Shown here: positions 1 through 6,583 of the stretch, piece by piece
Layout: every line of letters starts with the position of its first letter
How positions within the stretch are numbered: position 1 is the first letter of the stretch
Assembly (NCBI GenBank): GCA_017474705.1
Contig: JAFVHC010000217.1
Coordinates: 1 to 7,719 of the forward strand
DNA length: 7,719 nucleotides
DNA from: Bacillota bacterium
GTDB lineage: Bacteria; Bacillota; Clostridia; Lachnospirales; Bianqueaceae
Reading direction: 5' to 3'
Translations under genes and position numbers: made by a program
Notes under the pieces: model-generated
What the model was told of the DNA's origin: nothing
Databases searched by the model: none
The model's input: only the letters and a program-made list of their open reading frames with translations

Positions 1-474
1 GATCAGATCGATAAGCTGATCCATACCCTGAAGACCAATCCGCAGGACCGCCGCATGATGATCAATCTCTGGCAGATACCGCATCTTGCGACCGGTGCTT
101 TGCCCCCGTGCTGCTTCCTGTCCATGTGGGATGTGACAGGAGATAAGCTGAACTGTATGCTGATCCAGCGCAGCGGGGATATGGGCCTTGGTGTACCCTT
201 CAATACGACGCAGTACGCTGTGCTCGTGCATATGATCGCGCAGGTCACCGGTCTCAAGCCCGGTCTGTTCACCCATGTGATCAACAATGCACATGTATAT
301 GAAAACCATGTAGAAGCCATGAAAGAGCAGCTGTCCCGCAGGGGAGAAGCTTATCCGGCACCGCAGTTCTGGCTGAATCCGGAAATCAAGGATTTCTACG
401 ATTTCACTGTCAAGGATGTGAAACTGATCGGTTACAAGCATCATGATAAGATCAGCATGGAGGTCGCGGTATAA
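1..474 (+). CDS. thyA: Thymidylate synthase ThyA, 3' part (5' end outside window)
   Basis: ThyA methylates dUMP to dTMP using methylenetetrahydrofolate and releases dihydrofolate in the cytoplasm. The reading frame is open from base 1, so 157 residues are visible and roughly the first 120 of a typical 280-residue enzyme are missing. Visible landmarks are the phosphate-binding Arg pair (DRRMM), the catalytic Cys in ALPPCC (codon 109-111), QRSGDMGLGVPFN with the Ser, Asp and Asn that contact dUMP, the HVY motif, and a C-terminal tail ending MEVAV. The tail (IKDFYDFTVKDVKLI, then YKH) closely matches what I recall of Bacillus subtilis ThyA rather than the shorter E. coli type. The residue after the catalytic Cys is Cys, where E. 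coli has His; this position varies in the Bacillus-type group. The stop overlaps the next start by one base (TAATG), so translation is probably coupled to the reductase gene. The identification is firm. Confidence 0.95.
   Translation, partial: DQIDKLIHTLKTNPQDRRMMINLWQIPHLATGALPPCCFLSMWDVTGDKLNCMLIQRSGDMGLGVPFNTTQYAVLVHMIAQVTGLKPGLFTHVINNAHVYENHVEAMKEQLSRRGEAYPAPQFWLNPEIKDFYDFTVKDVKLIGYKHHDKISMEVAV
459..463 (+). promoter_or_regulatory. Shine-Dalgarno site for the dihydrofolate reductase gene
   Basis: GGAGG lies inside the end of thyA, 10 bases before the ATG at 474. It supports that start and the TAATG coupling with thyA. Confidence 0.7.
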
Positions 475-971
475 TGTTATCCTTGATCGTTGCGATCGGC
501 CGCAATCGGGAGATCGGCAAAGATGGCCGCATGCCCTGGCCCACGCTGTCGCAGGATTTCAAGCATCTGCAGGAAAAGACCATGGGCAAAACGCTGCTCA
601 TGGGCCAGAAGACCTTTGAGTCTCTGCCGGGTGTCCTGCCGAAGCGTTTCCACATCATCGTGAGCGATGACCTGAACTTCCATAAGGAACATAAGCGGGT
701 CCGCGTCGTGCGGGATCTGAAGCAGATCCTGGAAGAATGCCAGGCCGCGGAGGAGGAGATCGTCGTCTTCGGCGGTGCCAGCATCTACCGTGCGTCTTTG
801 CCATACGTCGAGCGGATGTACATCACGAAGATCGATGCAGAATATGATGCCGACACCTATTTCCCGGAGTGGAATGAGGAAGAGTGGACCGTTACGGCAG
901 ATGGGGATCCCATCACAGAGAATGGTCTGACCTATCAGTTTTTTACTTATGAACGGAGCAGCCGGACATGA
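474..971 (+). CDS. folA: Dihydrofolate reductase
   Basis: This enzyme reduces dihydrofolate to tetrahydrofolate with NADPH and so recycles the product of the adjacent ThyA. The 165-residue length is normal for a bacterial chromosomal enzyme. Visible motifs are the N-terminal strand LSLIVAIGRN, the Met20-type loop with MPW (Trp22), the catalytic acid in QDF (Asp28), MGQKTFESLP for cofactor binding, LPKR with the Arg expected to bind the glutamate tail (Arg58), the FGGASIY NADPH loop (99-105), and DTYFPEW near 127-133. The loop between PW and the catalytic Asp is one residue longer than in E. coli (PWPTLSQD against PWNLPAD), and the usual LP is replaced by TLS. The residue after the catalytic Asp is Phe, where E. 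coli has Leu28. This position lies in the folate and trimethoprim pocket, but no resistance claim is made. The gene starts 1 base inside thyA and ends in an ATGA overlap with the next gene. It could also be named dfrA. Confidence 0.95.
   Translation: MLSLIVAIGRNREIGKDGRMPWPTLSQDFKHLQEKTMGKTLLMGQKTFESLPGVLPKRFHIIVSDDLNFHKEHKRVRVVRDLKQILEECQAAEEEIVVFGGASIYRASLPYVERMYITKIDAEYDADTYFPEWNEEEWTVTADGDPITENGLTYQFFTYERSSRT
955..958 (+). promoter_or_regulatory. Shine-Dalgarno site for the methyltransferase gene
   Basis: GGAG sits 9 bases before the ATG at 968, inside the reductase gene. It supports 968 as the true start of the methyltransferase rather than the later in-frame ATG at 1111 of the downstream frame. 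Confidence 0.6.
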
Positions 972-2076
972 AAATGGTCATCCCTACGTTGTTCGGTCTG
1001 GAAGGGATCGTCGCCGATGAATTGAAGTGGCAGAAATTCCAGTACGTCCAGGCCGACAACGGCAAGGTATATTTTGAAGGTGACTTCAAAGATATGGCGC
1101 GGGCCAACCTTTGGGTCCGCAGCGGAGAACGCGTCCAGATCCTTTTGCGGGAGTTCGACGCGTTTTCTTTTGGGAATTGTTTCAGAACGTCAAAGCCATC
1201 CCATGGGAGATGTATATCGGACAGAAGGACAAGTTCCCCGTGAAAGGATCCGCTCTGCATTCGGTATTGCACAGCGTACCTGACTGCCAGAGCATCATCA
1301 AGAAAGCAGTCGTAGAACGGCTGAAAGAGCGCTATCATATCGAGTGGTTCGAGGAGACAGGCGCTTTGTATCAGATCCAGTTCACGATCATGAAGGATCA
1401 TGTACAGATCCTGCTGGATACGTCCGGAGCCGGCCTGCATAAGCGCGGGTATCGTAAGAACGCCAATGCGGCGCCGATCCGGGAAACGTTGGCGGCCGGT
1501 ATGGTCGATCTGGCACGCGTGCATGCGGATTCTCTGTTGGTGGATCCGTTCTGCGGTTCCGGCACGATCGCCATCGAAGCGGGTTTGAAAGCGCTGAATA
1601 TCGCCCCCGGCCTGTTCCGCAAGTTCACCTGTGAAGATTGGGCACTGCTGCCGAAGAACACCTTCAAGCAGCTGCGGGAAGAGGCAATGGACGTGATCAA
1701 GAAAGACGCACCGTTCAAGGCCTATGCTTACGATATCGATCCGGCAGCCCTGGAGCTGACAAAGGAAAACGCGAAAAAGGCGCACATCGCCGGGCGGATC
1801 CATGTAGCGCAGCGGGACGTGAAGGATTTCAAACCGGATGCCGAACGGCAGATCACGGTCTGCAATCCACCGTACGGAGAGCGTTTGCTGGAAGTCAAAG
1901 AAGCGGAACGGATCTATAAGACGATGGGCGAGGTCTTCCATCCGGGCGATGGACAAACGTTTTTCGCGATCACACCGCACGAGAGGTTCGAAAGCCTGTT
2001 TGGACGGAAAGCCGATAAGAAGCGCAAGCTGTACAACGGTATGATCAAATGTAATTATTATATGTATTTCAGATGA
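968..2076 (+). pseudogene. THUMP-domain class I RNA methyltransferase (YpsC/RlmL-like), frameshifted as read
   Basis: The product is a SAM-dependent methyltransferase of the YpsC/RlmL group, whose characterised members make N2-methylguanosine in 23S rRNA. The exact target here cannot be read from sequence. The N-terminal part runs in one frame from 968 (stop at 1241-1243), and the rest runs in the -1 frame to 2076. Joining them at about 1171 gives a 369-residue protein, close to the roughly 385 residues of B. subtilis YpsC. The join reads FDAFSF then WELFQNVKAI, matching the family pattern with no residue lost. The N-terminal ferredoxin-like/THUMP region spans about residues 1-155 (NGKVYFEGDF, RANLWVRSGERV, VPDCQSIIKKA), followed by GLHKRGYR. 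The methyltransferase fold carries VDPFCGSGT (192-200, SAM site), AYDIDP (254-259) and the catalytic NPPYGERL (300-307). The start overlaps the reductase stop (ATGA). Downstream codons show no decay, so a sequencing error, a very recent mutation or ribosomal slippage are all possible. Confidence 0.85.
1168..1171 (+). other. Frameshift point in the methyltransferase gene (TTTT run)
   Basis: The upstream frame reads TCT TTT GGG here and then leaves the conserved family sequence. The -1 frame continues it as TGG GAA TTG TTT. Adding one T to this TTTT run would restore a single open frame. The site lacks a classic X-XXY-YYZ slippery heptamer, although a P-site TTT could re-pair one base back. I see no clear hairpin directly downstream. 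The nearby ten-base palindrome centred on CCATGG has no loop. Confidence 0.75.
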
Positions 2077-2090
2077 GGGTGTATGTGCGG

Positions 2091-3248
2091 ATGAAACGAC
2101 AGATCACTGCATTAATGGCGCTGCTGATCATGTTGGTGCTGTTTTCTGCCTGCGGTTCCGAAAAGAATAAGCAGACGTTGCAGGAGGCGGATCACAGCGG
2201 CCTGACGGAAGATGCACAGGTCACACTGGAAATGGATTTCCCGGATTACACGGGCAAAGAAGAGTGGACGTACTGTATCTTCAGCAATGATGCCGAACAG
2301 GATCTTTGCTACGGGCTCCCGGAAATGGAAGTGCTGATCGGCGGCACGTGGTATACCATTCCGGAAAAAGAGGGTACGGCCCATACGATGGAACTGCCGT
2401 ATCTTTCTGCCGGATACCGCGGGGCTGTCCATGTACCTTTCAGTGATTATGCGCGTGATTTTTCCTTGGGACAGTACCGGATCGTAGTTCCTTATACATT
2501 CGGAACGTATACGACAGACAAGGGCTGGGATCATATGGCGACGGCGGAATTCTCTATCGTGAAAAAAGCGAAACGTACGGATTATCAGCCGTTCGTCGGC
2601 CAGATCTATGAACCGGATAAGGCAGTCAGGGGTGGAGTCATTGCCATCAGCGGCGATAGGATCTACGGGGAAGAGATCCTGGAGACTTTCTTCTACAAAG
2701 CGCTCTCCGGCGTGCCCTGTGAGATGCGCATCGTCTATCCGGAGCTGGATCTGTGCGAGCACTATGTGTATAAGCAGGGATGCTACACGATCCAGTCCTA
2801 TGAGCATCGGGCGGTGACGACGCGGTGCTACAGTTATGTATACATCGATCCGGCCACCGAAGATCTGACCTTCACTAATTACGTGGATCCGGATCAGGCG
2901 GTGCAGGATGGTTTTTCGGTCAGTGAACCGGAGGATGTTTTTGCGTTGGACGTGGTCAGTGAAGAGACGCAGGCATATGTACAGAAGGTGCATCAGAAGG
3001 ACCTGACTTATGGCCCGGTGCTAAGGGTCTGTCTGTTCGGCCCTGAACGGGATGTGCTGCTGGTGCGAATGGATGATGCATACATGATCGGCTATGACAA
3101 CAATGGTTCCGGCCAGCTGCTGGAGATCGATCAGCAGCCGGTCAGCATCCGTGCGGTCTCGGAAACGGCCGCCGTCGTACAGTTCGAAAAAACGGACGGC
3201 AGCTTAGAGTCCAGGATCTTCGATGTGGAAAAAGGCGGTTTTGAATAA
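2091..3248 (+). CDS. Putative lipoprotein with bacterial Ig-like domain
   Basis: The protein begins with a lipoprotein signal peptide: basic MKRQ, a hydrophobic stretch, then the lipobox FSAC, whose Cys is residue 21 from this start. It should therefore be lipid-anchored on the outer face of the membrane. Numbering below is from the in-frame ATG at 2073. Residues of about 48-165 resemble the Ig-like domain common in Bacillota lipoproteins: strands around WTYCIFSND, GGTWYTIP, then FSLGQYRIVVPYTF, the typical place for PGxYRIVK. The C-terminal half (about 170-397) is Tyr- and acid-rich and I do not recognise it. I chose 2091 because GAGGG (2075-2079) lies 11 bases upstream and the signal peptide is then canonical. 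The ATG at 2073 overlaps the preceding stop (ATGA) and would add only six residues. The function is unknown. Its place between two translation genes may mean only shared transcription. Confidence 0.8.
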   Translation: MKRQITALMALLIMLVLFSACGSEKNKQTLQEADHSGLTEDAQVTLEMDFPDYTGKEEWTYCIFSNDAEQDLCYGLPEMEVLIGGTWYTIPEKEGTAHTMELPYLSAGYRGAVHVPFSDYARDFSLGQYRIVVPYTFGTYTTDKGWDHMATAEFSIVKKAKRTDYQPFVGQIYEPDKAVRGGVIAISGDRIYGEEILETFFYKALSGVPCEMRIVYPELDLCEHYVYKQGCYTIQSYEHRAVTTRCYSYVYIDPATEDLTFTNYVDPDQAVQDGFSVSEPEDVFALDVVSEETQAYVQKVHQKDLTYGPVLRVCLFGPERDVLLVRMDDAYMIGYDNNGSGQLLEIDQQPVSIRAVSETAAVVQFEKTDGSLESRIFDVEKGGFE

Positions 3249-3260
3249 TAGCAGTATGTT

Positions 3261-5153
3261 ATGAAGAATCAAAGTATTCGAAATATTGGTATTTTCGCGC
3301 ATGTAGATGCCGGTAAGACCACATTGACGGAGCAGCTGCTGAAAGTGAGCGGCGCGATCCGTACGGCAGGCAGTGTGGATAAAGGCACGGCCCATACCGA
3401 CAATCTGCCGGTGGAGCAGCGGCGCGGTATTTCAGTCAAAGCCACGTGCGTGGAACTGGAATGGAAGGGCGTGCGTATCCATCTGATCGACACTCCCGGC
3501 CATACGGATTTCATGTCCGAGATCGAGCGGTCTACCTGGGCTTTGGACGGTGCGGTCCTGGTGGTCAGTGCCGCGGAAGGTGTGCGTCCACAGACAGAGC
3601 TGTTGTTCCATACCTTTGAGCGGCAGCAGATCCCGGTGGTGCTTTTTCTGAACAAGATGGATCGGGAAGGGGCAGATGCCCCGCGCACCATGGTAGAGAT
3701 CCATGAACTTTTGAGCCCGAATGCAGTGTTCCCGGAGGATCCGCAGGCACTTCTGGATATCGTGTCCGGCCTGGATGACGCTGTCATGGAACAGTGGCTG
3801 GAAGAGGGCGATGTGCCGGTAGAGAAGCTTCAAGAGCGGTTATGTATGTTGGCGCGGGCGGGAAAAGCATACCCTGTGCTGCAAGGATCAGCCCTGAAAG
3901 GCATCGGCATACAGGAAGTCCTGGATGCCGTCGTCGACTGGCTGCCGGCCCCTTCCGTGGATCTGAAAAGGATGTCAGGCATCGCCTTCGCCATGGAGCA
4001 GGACAATAGCCTCGGAAGCGGCGCCTGGGTGCGCTTGTTCGGTGGACAGCTGGAGAACCGGCAGAGCCTGGGAGAGAACAAGGTCTCACAGATCCGTGAT
4101 GCTTCCGGGAAAGATATCGGCATTTTAACAGCTGGAGAAATCGGCATCGTATATGGTCTCGGCTTGAAGGTAGGGGACGTGCTCGGCGATCCAGGCGGTC
4201 TGCCGCGCCGGGTCGACCTGGGCTCCATGGGGCAGCCGCTCATGAGCGTACAGGTCATTCCGAGGGATCCCGGGCGCCTGGAGGAACTCAGGCAGGCGTG
4301 TCTTACATTGTCGGCGGAAGACCCGTTGCTGCAGATGACCTGGGCCAGAGCTTCAGGCGAGATCCACTTACAGGTCATGGGACGGATCCATCAGGAGGTC
4401 CTCCAGGAGATCCTGGCGACGCGTTTCGACCTGGACGTGATGTTTGCGAAACCGACGGTCATCTATAAAGAGACCATCGCTTCAGCTGCGATCGGTACAG
4501 CAGTCTACACCATGCCCAAGCCCTGCTGGGCGATCCTGCACTTCCAGATCGAACCCGGCCCCAGAGGCAGCGGAGTGGAGTACCATTCCGAAGTTGGATT
4601 CCGGGAGATCCCGGAGCGGTACCAGCATCAGGTGGAGCAGGCGCTGCCCATCGCTTTGAAGCAAGGACGGCTGGGCTGGGAAGTCACGGACGTGAAGATC
4701 ACTTTGATCGATGGGGGATATCATCACGTCCATACCCATCCTTTGGACTTCATCGTGGCGACGCCCTGGGCCATCCAGGACGGTCTGGAGAAGGGTGGCA
4801 GCCGGCTGCTGGAACCTGTGATGGAGATCACGTTCTATCTGCCGGATGAGCATGTGGGTCGTGTGATGAGCGATGTGGTCGCCATGCGCGGCGAAGTAGT
4901 GGATACACACGTCGAAGGAAAGCGGACCGTGCTGCAAGCCTTCATACCGGCGGTCTCCTGTCTGGACTACAGCGAACAGCTCAAATCCCTGAGCGGCGGG
5001 CGTGCGGATATGACCATGCATCTGCATGGATATCAGGATGCGCCGATCGACGTGCATGAAATACGCACACGCACCAGTGTAGATCCTCTGGACACCAGCA
5101 AATACATACTGGCAGCCAGGAGCGCTCTGGAAGGCGGCATCTTTAATTTGTAA
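3261..5153 (+). CDS. Translation GTPase, EF-G/TetM-like (ribosomal-protection-type family)
   Basis: This 630-residue cytoplasmic GTPase has the size and domain order of TetM/TetO ribosomal protection proteins, which derive from EF-G. The G domain holds AHVDAGKTT (13-21), RRGIS (54-58), DTPGH (77-81), NKMD (131-134) and GSALKG (209-214). Domain II and III segments follow (GQLENRQSLGENK, SAEDPLLQ, GEIHLQVMGRIHQEV), then domain IV (FQIEPGPRGSGV, WEVTDVKITL) and a domain V tail (SLSGGRADM, VDPLDTSKYILAAR). The domain IV tip reads GYHHVHTHPLDF (486-497). It lacks the Ser-Pro-Val of TetM and TetO and looks more like the YHxV of EF-G. It therefore probably belongs to the uncharacterised TetM-like paralogs that are widespread in Bacillota, and tetracycline resistance should not be assumed. 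It lies 12 bases after the lipoprotein stop with no good Shine-Dalgarno site, so it may depend on translation of the gene before it. Its physiological substrate state of the ribosome is unknown. Confidence 0.9.
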   Translation: MKNQSIRNIGIFAHVDAGKTTLTEQLLKVSGAIRTAGSVDKGTAHTDNLPVEQRRGISVKATCVELEWKGVRIHLIDTPGHTDFMSEIERSTWALDGAVLVVSAAEGVRPQTELLFHTFERQQIPVVLFLNKMDREGADAPRTMVEIHELLSPNAVFPEDPQALLDIVSGLDDAVMEQWLEEGDVPVEKLQERLCMLARAGKAYPVLQGSALKGIGIQEVLDAVVDWLPAPSVDLKRMSGIAFAMEQDNSLGSGAWVRLFGGQLENRQSLGENKVSQIRDASGKDIGILTAGEIGIVYGLGLKVGDVLGDPGGLPRRVDLGSMGQPLMSVQVIPRDPGRLEELRQACLTLSAEDPLLQMTWARASGEIHLQVMGRIHQEVLQEILATRFDLDVMFAKPTVIYKETIASAAIGTAVYTMPKPCWAILHFQIEPGPRGSGVEYHSEVGFREIPERYQHQVEQALPIALKQGRLGWEVTDVKITLIDGGYHHVHTHPLDFIVATPWAIQDGLEKGGSRLLEPVMEITFYLPDEHVGRVMSDVVAMRGEVVDTHVEGKRTVLQAFIPAVSCLDYSEQLKSLSGGRADMTMHLHGYQDAPIDVHEIRTRTSVDPLDTSKYILAARSALEGGIFNL

Positions 5154-5155
5154 AT

Positions 5156-5716
5156 ATGGAGATCTATTATACAAGCGACAGGAATGAGTGGAGGCAGTAC
5201 CTTTCTGCGCATTTTGAGACAGCCTCGGAGATATGGCTCGTGTTTCCGATGAAAGGTTCCGGAGAAAAGAGCCTTTCTTATAACGATGCAGTGGAAGAAG
5301 CCCTTTGCTTCGGCTGGATCGACAGCACCAACAAGCATCTGGATGAAACGCATTGTATCAGACGATTTACACCGCGAAAGGCTGGCAGTGCATACTCTCA
5401 GCCGAACATAGAACGATTGATCTGGCTGGACGCGCATGGAATGATCCACCCAAAGATCAGAGAAAGCGTACTTTCGCTCCTGCAAAAAACCTTTGTGTTT
5501 CCGGAGGACATCCTTGAAGAACTTAACGGTGACGAGACGGTCTGGGAGAATTACCAAAGGTTCTCTGAGCCGTACAAACGCATCCGGATCGCGTATATCG
5601 AAGCTGCGAAAAACCGCCCTGAGGAGTACCGGAAGAGACTGAACAGCTTCATTGAAAAGACCCGCCGGGGCAAACTGATCATGGGCTATGGAGGCATCGA
5701 AAAGTATTATAAATAA
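5156..5716 (+). CDS. YdeI/OmpD-associated (OmdA) family protein
   Basis: The 186-residue soluble protein carries the family signature SYNDAVEEALCFGWIDS (about 41-57), followed by RRFTPRKAGSAYSQPNIERL (69-88) and a GMIHP turn, the usual order in the YdeI/OmdA family. A basic C-terminal part includes YKRIRIAYIEAAKNRPEEYRKR and ends GGIEKYYK. Members have been linked to bacteriocin or stress protection by name, but no biochemical activity is established, so no function is assigned. There is no signal peptide or membrane segment. The ATG lies two bases after the GTPase stop, and the only GG-rich stretch is about 20 bases upstream, so it is probably translated by coupling or reinitiation. It is the last gene of the unit and is followed at once by the terminator hairpin. 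Confidence 0.85.
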   Translation: MEIYYTSDRNEWRQYLSAHFETASEIWLVFPMKGSGEKSLSYNDAVEEALCFGWIDSTNKHLDETHCIRRFTPRKAGSAYSQPNIERLIWLDAHGMIHPKIRESVLSLLQKTFVFPEDILEELNGDETVWENYQRFSEPYKRIRIAYIEAAKNRPEEYRKRLNSFIEKTRRGKLIMGYGGIEKYYK

Positions 5717-5726
5717 GCATAAAAAT

Positions 5727-5756
5727 GTCCTGAGGTCTTTCCTCAGGACTTATTTT
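5727..5756. terminator. Bidirectional intrinsic terminator between convergent genes
   Basis: A perfect 9-bp stem, GTCCTGAGG (5727-5735) with CCTCAGGAC (5741-5749), encloses a TCTTT loop. TTATTTT follows on the plus strand. ATTTTTATGC follows on the minus strand, so the hairpin can end transcription from both sides. The stop codon of the minus-strand gene (5750-5752) abuts the stem. Confidence 0.9.
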
Positions 5757-6481
5757 GTCACGATCTGTCCGTTCACCTTCTGTATGGTCCTCGGGACTGC
5801 GTCTTTGCTGTTCTTCCAGGGCTCTTTCTGATAGCGGTAGTCGAATTTCAATGTGAACCAGTTGATATCCTCGGCGATGCGTTCATCATTCTTCTGCTGC
5901 AGCGCCAGGATCTGTTCCTTGAAAGCAGCGGCATCTTTGGCGGAGAGGTGCGCGTCCGCCGCTTTGATGAGCTGTAGGAAATGCACCAGGCAGAACGCCT
6001 TGCTGTTCAGGACTTTCTCGCGGAAGGAAGCATCTTTCTTCCAAAGGATGAAGAATGCACCAAGATACCGCTGCAATGTATCCTGGGTTCGGTCGCAGAT
6101 ATAGCAAGTGTGCGGCTGGTTATCGATATAGGTCTGGATGGGGTCGGCCTCGGTCTGCTTTTTCCCGAACAGACCGCCTTTTTTTGCAGGTGCGCCGCCC
6201 TTGGCCAGTTCCATGACGTATTTGCGTTGGTGGTCGAACTGGGACTGCATGATCAAAGCGACGCCAAGGGAGTTCTCCCTGCGGTACAGCTGCTCCATAT
6301 GCGTGCGGCAGAAGCCTTTGGCATTCGTTTCGCCCCGGACGTCCTCTTCCATGTAGGAGGGGGAGAGGACGAAGTCCAGCATATCCTGCTCCAGTTTCTG
6401 CTGCATGGCACAGAAAGCGCATTCGCAATCCTCATTGAATCCATCATTGACAGGAATGGTATAGATCTCGTCTTTTGCCAT
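5750..6481 (-). CDS. DUF6062 family protein, duplicated Cys/His metal-site pattern
   Basis: The 243-residue protein matches the DUF6062 pattern known from Bacillota: a start of the MAKDEIYTIPVNDGF type, KGFCRTH, FFILWKKD, and an ending with WFTLKFDYRYQKEPWKNSKD. It has no signal peptide or membrane segment, so it is probably cytoplasmic. Two similar modules are visible. C21-x2-C24 pairs with C58-x2-H61, and C126-x2-C129 pairs with C164-x2-H167. The gaps between the pairs are nearly equal (33 and 34 residues), which suggests an internal duplication, each copy perhaps holding one Zn ion. An extra Cys is at 19. A Gly/Lys-rich linker (about 95-109) separates the halves, and a mixed-charge helical stretch follows (about 175-205). 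No function is known. The start is supported by GAGGAGG 8 bases upstream and a promoter behind it. It is transcribed alone, divergent from pta and convergent with the thyA-side genes. Confidence 0.85.
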   Translation of the reverse strand: MAKDEIYTIPVNDGFNEDCECAFCAMQQKLEQDMLDFVLSPSYMEEDVRGETNAKGFCRTHMEQLYRRENSLGVALIMQSQFDHQRKYVMELAKGGAPAKKGGLFGKKQTEADPIQTYIDNQPHTCYICDRTQDTLQRYLGAFFILWKKDASFREKVLNSKAFCLVHFLQLIKAADAHLSAKDAAAFKEQILALQQKNDERIAEDINWFTLKFDYRYQKEPWKNSKDAVPRTIQKVNGQIVTK

Positions 6482-6489
6482 ATCACAGG

Positions 6490-6496
6490 CCTCCTC
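6490..6496 (-). promoter_or_regulatory. Shine-Dalgarno site for the DUF6062 gene
   Basis: On the minus strand GAGGAGG stands 8 bases before the ATG that begins at 6481. This is a near-perfect site and fixes the start. Confidence 0.85.
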
Positions 6497-6514
6497 GTAC
6501 GTGTCGTTACCAGC

Positions 6515-6543
6515 ATTGTATCATAACGGGAAAACCTTTGCAA
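6515..6543 (-). promoter_or_regulatory. Sigma-A-type promoter for the DUF6062 gene
   Basis: On the minus strand the -35 box TTGCAA (6543-6538) is followed after 17 bases by the -10 box TACAAT (6520-6515). A transcript starting about 7 bases later would have a short leader of some 25 bases before the ATG. Confidence 0.75.
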
Positions 6544-6552
6544 TCCGCGATT

Positions 6553-6583
6553 TACCTGTTGATTTTTCGCCGCCGCACAGGTA
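6553..6583. repeat. Inverted repeat over the pta promoter, possible operator
   Basis: TACCTGT (6553-6559) and its exact complement ACAGGTA (6577-6583) are 17 bases apart. One arm touches the -35 box and the other the -10 box of the pta promoter. It could be a regulator site, but arms this short can also arise by chance. Confidence 0.35.

Noticed and set aside
1168..1174. Programmed -1 frameshift signal of the dnaX type
   Set aside because: TTTTGGG does not allow both tRNAs to re-pair, and no downstream stem-loop or well-placed upstream Shine-Dalgarno stimulator is evident. It is kept only as a lesser option.
1199..1208. Ten-base palindrome TCCCATGGGA
   Set aside because: It has no loop, lies inside a coding region and contains an ordinary NcoI-type hexamer, so it is probably chance.
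943..1980. Long minus-strand open frame (345 codons) opposite the methyltransferase gene
   Set aside because: It is antisense to a conserved family protein, its translation resembles no known protein, and no minus-strand ribosome site was seen. It is a by-product of the codon use on the plus strand.
2112..2993. Minus-strand open frame (293 codons) opposite the lipoprotein gene
   Set aside because: It is Arg/His/Ile-rich, typical of an antisense shadow. The plus strand has a signal peptide, a lipobox and an Ig-like domain.
3261..5153. Tetracycline resistance gene tet(M/O/W type)
   Set aside because: The overall fold is right, but the domain IV tip lacks the expected Ser-Pro-Val, and the surroundings are chromosomal housekeeping genes with no mobile element.
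4482..5174. Minus-strand open frame (230 codons) opposite the end of the GTPase gene
   Set aside because: The plus-strand GTPase is conserved to its last residues, and the antisense product has no recognisable motif.
5981..6526. Plus-strand open frame (181 codons) opposite the DUF6062 gene
   Set aside because: The minus-strand gene has a promoter, a strong ribosome site, conserved family motifs and a terminator. The plus frame has none of these.
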